A stretch of 64,000 nucleotides of DNA, taken from Bradyrhizobium guangxiense. GTDB taxonomy: Bacteria; Pseudomonadota; Alphaproteobacteria; Rhizobiales; Xanthobacteraceae. Both the position numbers and the translations under genes were made by a program. Under the pieces are notes generated by a model. It was not told where the DNA came from. It saw only the letters and a program-made list of their open reading frames with translations, and did no database searches. The stretch covers positions 4,370,501 to 4,434,500 of the forward strand of contig NZ_CP022219.1 of NCBI RefSeq assembly GCF_004114915.1, written 5' to 3'. This document shows positions 24,431 to 34,457 of this stretch, in pieces; the first letter of the stretch is position 1, and every line of letters starts with the position of its first letter.

Positions 24431-24477
24431 TTGACCCACCGCCCGTCCCGAGCTAGCTATTTTTACAATGTAAAGAT
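24431..24477 (+). promoter_or_regulatory. Promoter and TetR operator B2 before the 24497 gene
   Basis: -35-like TTGACC (24431-24436), a GCTA-rich -10 region about 17 bp later, then dyad ATTTTTAC-AAT-GTAAAGAT (24459-24477), 19 bp before ATG 24497. Same arrangement as upstream of the carotenoid oxygenase (operator-to-operator distance 52 versus 53 bp). Confidence 0.65.
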
Positions 24478-24496
24478 CGGCCTTCCAAAGGCGGCC

Positions 24497-25072
24497 ATGA
24501 CGATTTTCCTGATCCTCGCGCCCTACGGCGTTTACACCTTCCTGATGCTGGTGGCCTCGGCCGCTTCAAGCGTGTTCGCGGCCTCCGCGATCTGCCTCGC
24601 CACCATCGCGATCGATGTCGCGCGTGGACGCTCGGTGAAAACCCTGGCTGCGGGCTCGGCGATCGTGTTCGCCGCGATCGGGCTCTACCTCGTGCTGTTC
24701 GATCCGCAGCTCGGCACGCTCGGCGTCAAGCTGTCGGTTGACATCGGCATCTTCGTGATCTCGCTCGGCTCGATGCTGATCCGCCGTCCCTTCACGCTGC
24801 AATATGCGCTGGAAGCGGTGCCGGCCGAGACCGCGGCGATGCCAGGCTTTCTCCATGCCAATTACGTCATCACGGGCGCCTGGACCGTGGCCGCGCTGCT
24901 GATGGCGGCCGCCAATCTCGTGCTGCTCTACATCCCCGGCCTGCCTCTCTGGTCGAGCCTTGCGGTCGCCTTCGCCGCCCGCAACAGCGCGATTTACTTC
25001 ACAAAATGGTATCCCGAGTATCGCCAGATCAAGTACGGTACGCCGGCCCGCGCATTGCCCGACGCCCGCTGA
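24497..25072 (+). CDS. Multi-pass membrane protein in TetR regulon
   Basis: 191 residues from ATG 24497, with about six predicted transmembrane helices (MTIFLILAPYGVYTFLMLV first). The C-terminal third has a soluble-looking loop (RRPFTLQYALEAVPAETAAMPGF) and a final ARNSAIYFTKWYPEYRQ segment. No recognised transporter motif. It is followed 12 bp later by a YciB-like gene and is probably co-transcribed with it from the TetR-type promoter upstream. Confidence 0.7.
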   Translation: MTIFLILAPYGVYTFLMLVASAASSVFAASAICLATIAIDVARGRSVKTLAAGSAIVFAAIGLYLVLFDPQLGTLGVKLSVDIGIFVISLGSMLIRRPFTLQYALEAVPAETAAMPGFLHANYVITGAWTVAALLMAAANLVLLYIPGLPLWSSLAVAFAARNSAIYFTKWYPEYRQIKYGTPARALPDAR

Positions 25073-25084
25073 ACAGGATTGACG

Positions 25085-25639
25085 ATGAAGGACGTATTCG
25101 CCCGCCTCGCCTCCGATCTCTTCTCCGCCATCCTCTTCCTGGTCATCTACCTCGTCACCGACAACGTCATCCTGGCGACATCGGTGGCAGTTGCCGGCGC
25201 GATCGCGCAGGTGATCTACGCCCGCGTCAAGGGCCAGAAGCTCAACTACATGACCTATGCGAGCCTCGCCCTGGTCGTTGGCCTCGGCGCGATCACGCTG
25301 CTGACCAATGATCCCCGCTTCATGATGGCCAAGCCTTCGATCGCGCATTTCGCGATCGGCCTCATCATGCTCAAGCGCGGCTGGATGCTGCGCTACATGC
25401 CGCCGATCGTCACCGAAACCGTTCCGGAATATGTGACGGCCGCAGGCTATGCCTGGGCAGCGCTGATGTTCGTGATCGGCGCCGGCATGATCGTGGTCGC
25501 CTCCACGGGCGATCTGAAGCTGTGGGCGTTCTATCTCACGGTGGTCGCCGGCGGCGCCAAGATCCTCGCCTTTGCCGTGCAATACGTCGTTCTCAGGCTC
25601 ATCGTCACCAGCCGCCGGCGCGCCGCCGCCCGCGCTTAA
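25085..25639 (+). CDS. YciB/IspZ-like inner-membrane septation protein
   Basis: 184 residues, five to six transmembrane helices, with the YciB/IspZ (intracellular septation protein A) pattern: DLFSAILFLVIYLVTDN near the start, YARVKGQKLNYMTYASL, then TLLTNDPRFMMAKPSIAHFAIG and LKRGWMLRYMPPIV. YciB helps keep envelope integrity and division in E. coli. Start ATG 25085 with AACAGGA upstream. It seems to be a specialised copy, since it sits in the TetR-controlled unit. Confidence 0.72.
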   Translation: MKDVFARLASDLFSAILFLVIYLVTDNVILATSVAVAGAIAQVIYARVKGQKLNYMTYASLALVVGLGAITLLTNDPRFMMAKPSIAHFAIGLIMLKRGWMLRYMPPIVTETVPEYVTAAGYAWAALMFVIGAGMIVVASTGDLKLWAFYLTVVAGGAKILAFAVQYVVLRLIVTSRRRAAARA

Positions 25640-25734
25640 ATGCCCTATCGAGGCAGCTGCGAGTTGGGTTATAGGCTCGCTCAAGGACTGGCCGCGGATC
25701 GTCGCGGTCCGCCGGGATTGTTCGGGAGACGGGA

Positions 25735-26031
25735 ATGGCCGTAGACGGCAACTGGAATCTGACCATGACGACGCCGATGGGCGAGCGCCAAGCAACGCTG
25801 AGCCTGAAGGCCGCGGGCGGCACGCTGACGGGCACGCAGGGGGCGGAAGGTAATACCACCGAAATTTTCGACGGCACTGTCTCCGGCGACAACGTCTCCT
25901 GGAAGGTCTCGATCGACAAGCCGATGCCGCTCACGCTCGAATTCACCGGCACCGTCTCTGGCGACAGCATCAGTGGCGAGATGGGCATCGGCCCGATGGG
26001 CAGCTTCCCGTTCACGGGCGCCCGCGCGTAA
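25735..26031 (+). CDS. Small beta-rich hypothetical protein (98 aa)
   Basis: No signal peptide. Repeated beta strands with the pattern 'G.W.l......g......l' and two related segments, DGTVSGDNVSWKVSIDKP and TGTVSGDSISGEMGIGPM, suggesting a small lipocalin-like barrel. It ends SFPFTGARA. Such proteins are widespread in Bradyrhizobium and unassigned. Monocistronic or weakly linked to 26047-26970 (15 bp later). Confidence 0.65.
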   Translation: MAVDGNWNLTMTTPMGERQATLSLKAAGGTLTGTQGAEGNTTEIFDGTVSGDNVSWKVSIDKPMPLTLEFTGTVSGDSISGEMGIGPMGSFPFTGARA

Positions 26032-26046
26032 GGCCGCGCAGCCATC

Positions 26047-26970
26047 ATGCGCGTGCTCCGTCTCGTCGCGGCAATGTTGCTGCTGTCTGTTGCGACACAA
26101 GCGGCGGGCGCGGACGACACCGAACCGGCGTGGCGCGCCAGCGCGCTCGCCATGGTGCCGGCGGGGCATGTCGCTGGCCTCGCCTACCGGACCGAAGGCT
26201 CGACCGGCTATCTCGCCGTCTATCCCGCGCCATCGAACGATCCGAAGACTCCGGCCAGCGTGTTCGCTGCGCGTCAGGTCCTCGTCGTCACGCTGACGCC
26301 GGACGCAACGCGCGCGGTATCGGCCGAGATCAAGCCGCGAGCCGCGCCGGATCCTGACGACGACGACACCGATTTCGCCAAGCTGCACGCCGAGCTTGCC
26401 GCAAGGCGCGCAAGCCTGCCCGAGGGCACCGAGCCCTGCGATCTCGGCGCCTGGTCGATTGACAAGGATCCTGATGGCCTCAACGTGCGCGCCGAGCCTT
26501 CGGTGAAAGCGCGCGTGCTCGGCACGCTGCCGCCACCCTATCGGCTGAAGCTCGGTGGCGCCGAGAACACGCCCGAGGGCGGCTGGCTCACCGAATTCCG
26601 CATCATCGGCTTCAGGGACGGCTGGTTCCTGATCGAAGGCGCGAAGCCGCCGGGCAAGGACTACGAGGATGAGAAGCGATATCCGCGTAGCGCGCCAAAA
26701 CCCTATGCGGGACGCGGCTGGGTCGCCTCGAACAAGGTCGGCGCGAGTTACGCCAATGGCGCCACGCGGGCGGGCGGGCTGTTTCAGGCGCCCTTCATCG
26801 ATGCCAAATGGATGCCGGCCCAACGCCAGCTCGGCGGCCCGATCGACGGCGACGGCGGACCGAAGCGGCTTCTTGCCTGCAGCGGATATTGGGGCCTCGT
26901 CGAGAGCCACGACGGCGTCCGCGGCTGGTGGCGCGCGCTGTGCTCCAACCAGGTCACCACCTGCAGTTAG
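26047..26970 (+). CDS. Secreted SH3-domain protein
   Basis: 307 residues. Signal peptide to about residue 22 (AAGADD). An acidic linker (PDPDDDDTDFAK) precedes a bacterial SH3 domain near 150-230 (DPDGLNVRAEPSVKARVLGTLPPPY, GWFLIEGAKPPG, GRGWVASNKVG). The C-terminal part has a Cys-paired segment (LLACSGYWGLVESHDGVRGWWRALC). Periplasmic; SH3b domains usually bind peptidoglycan stem peptides. Confidence 0.75.
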   Translation: MRVLRLVAAMLLLSVATQAAGADDTEPAWRASALAMVPAGHVAGLAYRTEGSTGYLAVYPAPSNDPKTPASVFAARQVLVVTLTPDATRAVSAEIKPRAAPDPDDDDTDFAKLHAELAARRASLPEGTEPCDLGAWSIDKDPDGLNVRAEPSVKARVLGTLPPPYRLKLGGAENTPEGGWLTEFRIIGFRDGWFLIEGAKPPGKDYEDEKRYPRSAPKPYAGRGWVASNKVGASYANGATRAGGLFQAPFIDAKWMPAQRQLGGPIDGDGGPKRLLACSGYWGLVESHDGVRGWWRALCSNQVTTCS

Positions 26971-27115
26971 GGTGAACCGAGACTTCGTCGATAACTCGAC
27001 CTCGTCATACGAGGGCTTGCCGTCTTCGCCAGGGCTTCGCCGGCCCGAGGTCAAAAGCCCGGCGAAGCCTTTGGCGGAGCAGGGACCCGCGTATCCATCT
27101 TCTGACGACCGATGG

Positions 27116-27138
27116 ATGGCCGGGTCGAGCCCGGCCAT
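27116..27138. terminator. Hairpin next to the fumarase 3' end
   Basis: ATGGCCGGG-TCGA-GCCCGGCCAT, a perfect stem of 9 bp with a 4-base loop, 7 bp from the fumarase stop. It is part of a longer repeat-like tract from about 27030. Confidence 0.5.
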
Positions 27139-27144
27139 GATAAC

Positions 27145-28800
<1,656 letters not shown>

Positions 28801-29012
28801 GGGGCAAATCTCGGGGTTTTGGGGCCCTGGCGGGCCTCTCAGCATAGAAGCGTTCTAAGCCCATTTTGAGCGGAAAGGAAAGGGAACGGCACGCATGGGA
28901 TGGGCTGGCTCAGGCGCGGTAAGCACGGACGCAGCACGTGGAAAGCCCTACCCCCGCCCTTGCGCTTAGCGTTCGCCGACGCTTGAATGCGCGCCCTAAG
29001 GGGCTTTTCATC

Positions 29013-29486
29013 ATGACATTGAAACTGAACGTCCGCGGCGCGATCCTGGTCGCCGCCGCCCTCACCGGCCTTGTGGCTCTCGCTTCGCCTGCCCGCGCCG
29101 ATCGCTGTGACGACAGCGCCAAGGAGCTGGCGAACCAGATCGACCGCCTCAAGGTGAATTTCCGCGCCGCCAATATCGTCTATTTGACTCACCCGGCCGC
29201 GAAGGAGCTGTCGGTCGGCTGCCGCGGCGACAAATATTCCATCGAGCTCTATGCCAAGGGTGATCGCAAGCCGAAGCCAGAGTTCTATACGTTGGTCGGA
29301 TCGATGGCGGCGATCGTCTTCACTGTGACCAAGGACGACACCACAACGGGCGCGACACGCTGCCTGAAGCGGATGGGCTTGCTCCGTGGCGACAAGATCA
29401 CCATGCGCTATCGTCGCCTCAACATGGAATGCACCCGCACCAAGACGGAGGCGTCCATCGCGATCACCCGCGGCAAGGACGAATAG
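29013..29486 (+). CDS. Secreted hypothetical protein (157 aa)
   Basis: From ATG 29013. Signal peptide MTLKLNVRGAILVAAALTGLVALASPARA. The mature domain has four Cys (DRCDDSAK, VGCRGDKY, TRCLKRMG, MECTRTKT) that could make two disulfides, and a fold with alternating helices and strands. Periplasmic, family not recognised. A divergent promoter is likely shared with fumarase. Confidence 0.65.
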   Translation: MTLKLNVRGAILVAAALTGLVALASPARADRCDDSAKELANQIDRLKVNFRAANIVYLTHPAAKELSVGCRGDKYSIELYAKGDRKPKPEFYTLVGSMAAIVFTVTKDDTTTGATRCLKRMGLLRGDKITMRYRRLNMECTRTKTEASIAITRGKDE

Positions 29487-29709
29487 AGCGGAGCTTCCCA
29501 TTTCGCTGCGGATGCGTGTCTCATCCGCGCGGTGCAAACCGAGACGACCAGGCCTCTCCCCGTCATTGCGGAGTACTGGTGAGCTGCGCCGCGCCACGCG
29601 TACACGGCCATCCACCGCACCAATTCCCTCGCATTTTAACGATTGCCTTGAAGGAATTTTCGTTCCTCACCGCGCAGGCTCAATTGTTTCCATGTGTGAG
29701 GATTTGCGG

Positions 29710-29883
29710 ATGAAGGTTTCTACCGTAGCACCGCCGCCGATCGCGATCGTGGTTCCGAGCTACGACACGACCAAGCAGCAGGATGACCAGACCAAGGTCA
29801 AGGACGAGGATCCGACCTTCAAGCCGCAGCCGCCGGCGCCGCTGCCGCCGGGTCAGGGCACGCGGATCGATCAGCTCGCCTGA
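29710..29883 (+). CDS. Small Pro-rich hypothetical protein (57 aa)
   Basis: ATG 29710 to TGA 29881-29883. MKVSTVAPPPIAIVVPSYDT is followed by a charged, Gln/Asp-rich stretch and a run of prolines (PPAPLPPGQG), so largely disordered. GGAAGG-like sites upstream are weak. It is preceded by a sharply AT-richer tract at 29630-29700 that could be its promoter. Function unknown. Confidence 0.5.
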   Translation: MKVSTVAPPPIAIVVPSYDTTKQQDDQTKVKDEDPTFKPQPPAPLPPGQGTRIDQLA

Positions 29884-30281
29884 TCGGTCCTCCCAAGGGC
29901 CCGATCCGGTCGATCAGGCCCCTTTCGCGTCCGGCCGCATCTTTGCCGGATAGCGCGATCATACATGCGCGGCCGCTCGGGACCTGCGCATGATCGCAAG
30001 ACCGCAATTACCGAACCTGATCCTGGTTGCCGCCATCGGCGCGCGGCCGGTTCCGTTTGCGCAGATGGCGCACCGGCTCTCCGCATGTCCGGTCTTGCAC
30101 GTGGCCCCGCCGCGGCCATCTCCCCTCCGCGTATCATCGGCTGGTAGACCGCCGCGTTCGGATCGGAAAGCGTGGTCAAGTGTGATCCGGCTCATGAAAT
30201 TTCCGTATCCGGCGTGCTCATCTGCGAGGCCGAACGAGCCCGTCCAACCGTCTTGTGGGCGAGCGTCTGTGGGACATGCCA
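29884..30281. other. Intergenic region before LuxR-type regulator
   Basis: About 400 bases without a convincing gene. It starts with an imperfect hairpin (AAGGGCC ... GGCCCCTT, about 29896-29923) that could end the previous transcript. The rest has codon-like GC structure in several frames but no start and domain pattern I can support. The regulator's promoter should be in the last 100 bp. Confidence 0.35.
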
Positions 30282-31403
30282 ATGGAAATGAATGAAAAGC
30301 TGCTGTCGCTGGTGGCGGACATCTACGATGCAGCGCTCGACGATTCCCGATGGCCGGCCACGCTCGGCAGCATCGTCGACGCCGCCGGTGGCCAGAGCGG
30401 CGGCCTGGTCCGAATAGGGGCAGCCGGCGAACCCGTGATCTCGCATGCCGTCGGCGTCGACCCGGCCTATATTCAGTCCTACATCGAAACCTACGAGCCA
30501 TTCGATCCGTCGCGCGGCGTGCTCCACGCGCCGGTCGGCCAGATCCAGACGATCGGGGACTGGATCGAGGTCGACGAGTTCCGGACGACCATGTTCTACA
30601 ACGAATGGACGCGGCCGCAGGGTCTCGAGGACGCCGCCAATGTTTTGCTCGACAAATCCTCCGAGGGAATATCCCGCCTCTCCATCATGAAGGCCGGCGG
30701 TCCCGTCGACCGCAGGATGTACGCAGTGATCTCCCACCTCACGCCGCACGTGCAACGGGCCATGCTGGTCAGACAGAAGCTGCTGCAGCAGGACGAGCTG
30801 GAGACGAATTCGGTCCGCACGCTCGACGCGCTGCGAACCGCCGTGCTGCTGCTCGATGCCGAAGGTCATATCACGCACTTCAATGCGAGCGCCCGCGACA
30901 TCCTGGAAGAGGCCGAAATCCTTCGTTCGGTCCATGGCCGGCTGGTGACGTCCGACCCGAACGCCGATCGCGTGCTGCGGCAGGCGCTGGCGGACACGGT
31001 TCTCGGCGACCGGGCGATGACGAGCGCGAGCATCTCGCTGCATCTGACGGCGCGCGACGGCTCGCATTATGTCGCGCATCTGCTGCCGCTGACCGCCGGG
31101 CGCCGGCAAAGATTCGGGGCCAGCTACGATGCCTGCGCCGTGCTGTTCGTCAGCAAGGCAGCGCTCGATACGATCGTCGCACCCGACCTCATCCGCAAAC
31201 TGTTCAAGCTGACGCCGACAGAGCTGCGCGTATTCCTGTCGATTGTCGAGATCGGCGGGGGTCCTGACGTCGCCAGAAGCATGGGCATTGCCGAAACGAC
31301 GATCAAGACCCATCTCGCCCGGATCTTCGCCAAGACCGGGACCAAGCGGCAGGCGGATCTGGTTCGGCTGGTGGCGGCCTTCACACCGCCGATCAAGGTC
31401 TGA
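30282..31403 (+). CDS. LuxR-type helix-turn-helix transcriptional regulator
   Basis: About 373 residues from ATG 30282; ATGs at 30276 and 30288 are alternatives. A long N-terminal sensory region without known motifs contains a PAS-like segment (LRTAVLLLDAEGHITHFNASARDIL). The C-terminal LuxR helix-turn-helix spans about the last 65 residues: KLFKLTPTELRVFLSIVEIG and AETTIKTHLARIFAKTGTKRQADL. No receiver Asp is seen, so it is a ligand- or PAS-controlled activator rather than a response regulator. It precedes the ICMT-like gene by 85 bp. Confidence 0.8.
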   Translation: MEMNEKLLSLVADIYDAALDDSRWPATLGSIVDAAGGQSGGLVRIGAAGEPVISHAVGVDPAYIQSYIETYEPFDPSRGVLHAPVGQIQTIGDWIEVDEFRTTMFYNEWTRPQGLEDAANVLLDKSSEGISRLSIMKAGGPVDRRMYAVISHLTPHVQRAMLVRQKLLQQDELETNSVRTLDALRTAVLLLDAEGHITHFNASARDILEEAEILRSVHGRLVTSDPNADRVLRQALADTVLGDRAMTSASISLHLTARDGSHYVAHLLPLTAGRRQRFGASYDACAVLFVSKAALDTIVAPDLIRKLFKLTPTELRVFLSIVEIGGGPDVARSMGIAETTIKTHLARIFAKTGTKRQADLVRLVAAFTPPIKV

Positions 31404-31488
31404 CCCCAATTCCCGGCCCGGCGCGGCCGCATGTTTGCCGGAAAGAAACGCTATCAATGCGCCGGCTTGGGATCGAGCAAGATCGACA

Positions 31489-32163
31489 ATGATCGCCAGA
31501 CTGCTGCTGCAGAACACGATCACGACCGTCGCGATGGGTGCGCTGCTGTTCGCCTCCGCCGGGACCTTGCGCTGGCCCTCGGCCTGGCTGTTCCTCTCGA
31601 CATGCATCCTGCTCGGCCCGCTCTGCGGCTGGTGGCTCTACCGGATCGATCCGGCGCTGCTCGCCGAGCGTTTGCGGCCGCTCCTGCAGAAGGATCAGCC
31701 CGCCGCCGACAAGGTGTTCATGAGCGTGCTCATCGTTGCGATGCTGGCCTGGCTGGCGCTGATCGGCGTCGACCGGCGCCTTGAATCGTCCGACATGCCG
31801 GTCGCGTTGCAGGCGGTCGGCTTCGCGCTATTCCTGCTCTCGACGCTGATCACGCTCTGGGTCTTCCGCGAGAACTCGTTCGCTGCCCCCGTGGTGAAGC
31901 TGCAGGCCGAGCGCGCACAGCGGGTGATCTCGGGCGGCCCCTACGCCCATGTCCGTCACCCCATGTATAGCGGCATGGTGCTGTTCTTCGCCGGCGTGCC
32001 GCTGCTGCTGGGCTCGTGGTGGGGCGTTGCGATGGTCCCGATCCTGGTCCTGCTGTTCGCGTTCCGCATCGGAATCGAGGAACGCACCTTGCGCGAGGGC
32101 CTGCCGGGCTATGCCGACTACGTATCACGGGTGCGCTATCGCCTGGTGCCGGGCGTCTGGTGA
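31489..32163 (+). CDS. Isoprenylcysteine carboxyl methyltransferase-like membrane protein
   Basis: 224 residues, five to six membrane helices. The C-terminal half carries the ICMT/PEMT signature: GGPYAHVRHPMYSGMVLFF, then RIGIEERTLREGLPGYADYVSRVRYRLVPG, with the SAM-binding RHP and the paired Glu. Bacterial members methylate small lipids or phenolics and are rarely characterised. ATG at 31489 has no strong ribosome-binding site. Possibly controlled by the preceding LuxR-type regulator. Confidence 0.75.
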   Translation: MIARLLLQNTITTVAMGALLFASAGTLRWPSAWLFLSTCILLGPLCGWWLYRIDPALLAERLRPLLQKDQPAADKVFMSVLIVAMLAWLALIGVDRRLESSDMPVALQAVGFALFLLSTLITLWVFRENSFAAPVVKLQAERAQRVISGGPYAHVRHPMYSGMVLFFAGVPLLLGSWWGVAMVPILVLLFAFRIGIEERTLREGLPGYADYVSRVRYRLVPGVW

Positions 32164-32268
32164 GCGCACTTCGCTATCCCGTGCACCGCAGAGAAGATCG
32201 CGCCTCCCTCCGGACCGGCTAGCGCTTCTTATCGACGCGAATCGGTATCCGCTTCGCTTGAAAACGGT

Positions 32269-32976
32269 TTAGCTATCGAGCTCCTTGTAGCGGCGGAAGA
32301 TGCCCTGCTCGTTGAAGGGAATGCGGCGCGGGCTTTCGAGATAGGCCTTGATGTTCCGCCGCGCCGCGAGCCGATCGTGCAAGGCTACCAGCCCCGGAAT
32401 GTCCGTCTCGAACGCCTTCATGCGCTTGGGAAAGGCATAGCGGAGCCCGGCGACGATCTGGAACAAGGAGAGATCGACATAGGTCAGCTTGCGGCCGGTG
32501 ACATAGGCGCCGCCATTGCCGGTGAGAAGCTGCTCGAAATAGCCGAGATATTTCGGCACCCGCTCGTCCCAGAAATCGGCCGTGCGCTTCTTCGCCGGCG
32601 GCTTCTGGTCCTCGTAATAGAGCGAGGGCCCGAGCGGATGATGGGTGTCGTGGATCTCGACCACGAGATCGGTGATGGTGAGCTGAAGCTGGTGCACCCA
32701 GAGCCGGCCGGCTTCCGTCTTCGGTGCGAGCCCGTGGCGGCCGCCGAGATAGAGCAGGATATTGGCGGTCTGACCGATGACGAGCTTGCCCGCTTTCAGG
32801 AACGGCGGCGCGAAGGGCGGCGTGCCCTGATGCGCGTCCATCATCTTCATCATTGCAGCCGTGCCGCGCGCTCCGCGCGCGACATCCACATAGTCGGCCC
32901 CCGCCTCCTCCAGCGCCAGCCGCACATATTCGCCGCGGCCCTGGATCTCGGGCCAGTAGTAGAGCTCGTATTTCAT
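32269..32976 (-). CDS. Glutathione S-transferase
   Basis: 235 residues. Thioredoxin-fold N-terminus MKYELYYWPEIQGRGEYVRLALEEAG with the Tyr/Arg region typical of GSTs, the glutathione-binding segment LVIGQTANILLYLG around 65-78, then an all-helical C-terminal domain including GRKLTYVDLSLFQIVAGL. Cytoplasmic detoxification or isomerase enzyme; substrate unknown. Monocistronic. Confidence 0.82.
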   Translation of the reverse strand: MKYELYYWPEIQGRGEYVRLALEEAGADYVDVARGARGTAAMMKMMDAHQGTPPFAPPFLKAGKLVIGQTANILLYLGGRHGLAPKTEAGRLWVHQLQLTITDLVVEIHDTHHPLGPSLYYEDQKPPAKKRTADFWDERVPKYLGYFEQLLTGNGGAYVTGRKLTYVDLSLFQIVAGLRYAFPKRMKAFETDIPGLVALHDRLAARRNIKAYLESPRRIPFNEQGIFRRYKELDS

Positions 32977-33157
32977 GGGACTGTCCTTTGAGAGCGCAGG
33001 ACAAGCCTAGCACGCAGCGCAAGTTCCGTCGTGGTGGGGCGGGACCCGGCCCCACACGTCATTGTCCTCCCGTTCTCTCGTCGTTGGCCGCCTGACATCA
33101 CCCCGATAGCGTTGCCGCTTATTCCGATGCCGCGATGCAAAGGGGCCAAAAGAAAAA

Positions 33158-33182
33158 GGCGTCGTGCCGGAAGCACGACGCC
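33158..33182 (-). terminator. Rho-independent terminator of the Tim44-domain gene
   Basis: GGCGTCGTGC (33158-33167) pairs with GCACGACGCC (33173-33182); on the minus strand the stem is followed by TTTTTCTTTT. It lies 25 bp beyond the gene's stop. Confidence 0.8.
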
Positions 33183-33206
33183 CTGATTTCTTCTTGTCGC
33201 CTGCGA

Positions 33207-34178
33207 TCAGTTGGTCTGCTGGATCGCCGACAATTCCCAGCCGCTGCCGGGCCGCCGGGCGAACGTCCAGACCTCAGTGGCTTCGCCAGGCTGCTCGCTG
33301 CCGGCGACGACCGTGCCGCTGTTGCGGTCCAGCGTCTTGTCGGTGAGCGTGAAGCGCAGCGCCACCGTGGCGTAGTCGGTCTCGCCTTCGCGCCAGGCTT
33401 CGGCGAGGTCGCCCTGCAGCAGCTTGACGTTGGTCACCTTGTTGACGACGCCACGCGCGCGGTTCTGGCCAAGATCCTGCTCGAAGTAGGAGACCATCTC
33501 CGGCGTTGCGAGCGTGTGGAGCTTGGCGACGTCCTCGTTCGACCAAGCCGTCTGGATATCGCCGAGCAGGCGCTCGAACGCTTCATAGTCATCCGGCTTG
33601 ATCTCGAGCGGTGCGTTGTTGGCATTGGCACCGAAGCCGAAGCCGCCAAGCCCGCTGCGCTGGTTCACCTGCGGTCCGGGACCCGTACCTGCGTTGGCAT
33701 TGGCATAGGCCGCCTGCGGCGTGTGACGGCGCTGCCACCAGGACATCGCCAGCCGCACCACCAAGACCACGAGCGCGATCTGGATGATCAGGCCCAGGAT
33801 CGAGGACAGACCGCCGAGGCCGCCGAACAGGCCGCCACCGAACAGCATGCCGAGCAGGCCGGCGCCGAGGAAGCCGGCCGCGAGGCCGCCCATGAAGCCG
33901 CCGGCGCGGCCGAACAGGCCGCCGCGGGCGGGCGCAGAAGCAGCCGAGTTCATGCCTGCACCGGGCTGGGTGTAGGTCCGGTTGAACTGCGAGGCCGAGC
34001 CCGGCGCCGTCGAGGTCGAGGGCGGGGCCGAATAGGTGCGCGAGCCGCGCGAACCTGACGACATGCCGCCACCGACGCGCGCGTCGGCGGACGAGATCGC
34101 CAGCGCCGTCGGCAGCGCGAGCGCCAGCACGACGGCAAGCGTCTTGAAGAGAGTGCGGGAGCGTAACGAGAAATTCAT
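33207..34178 (-). CDS. Tim44-like domain protein with signal sequence
   Basis: 323 residues from MNFSLRSRT at 34178. A signal sequence ends near SSADARV. A Ser/Gly-rich stretch then precedes a Gly-rich hydrophobic segment of about 50 residues (GGFMGGLAAGFLGAGLLGMLF) that likely spans the membrane, a second hydrophobic stretch (LIIQIALVVLVVRLAMSW), and a C-terminal Tim44/NTF2-like domain (DDYEAFERLLGDIQTAWSNEDVAKL). The N-terminus is secretory rather than TamA-like. Membrane-anchored; role in alphaproteobacteria poorly known. Confidence 0.8.
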   Translation of the reverse strand: MNFSLRSRTLFKTLAVVLALALPTALAISSADARVGGGMSSGSRGSRTYSAPPSTSTAPGSASQFNRTYTQPGAGMNSAASAPARGGLFGRAGGFMGGLAAGFLGAGLLGMLFGGGLFGGLGGLSSILGLIIQIALVVLVVRLAMSWWQRRHTPQAAYANANAGTGPGPQVNQRSGLGGFGFGANANNAPLEIKPDDYEAFERLLGDIQTAWSNEDVAKLHTLATPEMVSYFEQDLGQNRARGVVNKVTNVKLLQGDLAEAWREGETDYATVALRFTLTDKTLDRNSGTVVAGSEQPGEATEVWTFARRPGSGWELSAIQQTN

Positions 34179-34457
34179 GTGCGTTTCCCAAATCCCCGGC
34201 ATGGGGACGTGCGCTTAAGATGGGCAGACTTCCCGAAAAGTGAAGCCGGTTTCGGAACTTGTGGCTGCGGCCCTCAGTCGCGGGATGTGGCAAAAGCCCA
34301 TATTGGGCGGGGGTTTGGGCCGGTGCCGGGGGAACCGCGGTCACAGGTTACCGTCGGGTTCGGGGCGGGATTTCAGCTTTCTCCCGCGTCGTTGCGAAGC
34401 GCAACTCAATCCACCGTCGTTGCGACGGAGAATGCAGGAACGGCGCAGCGCTCGCCC

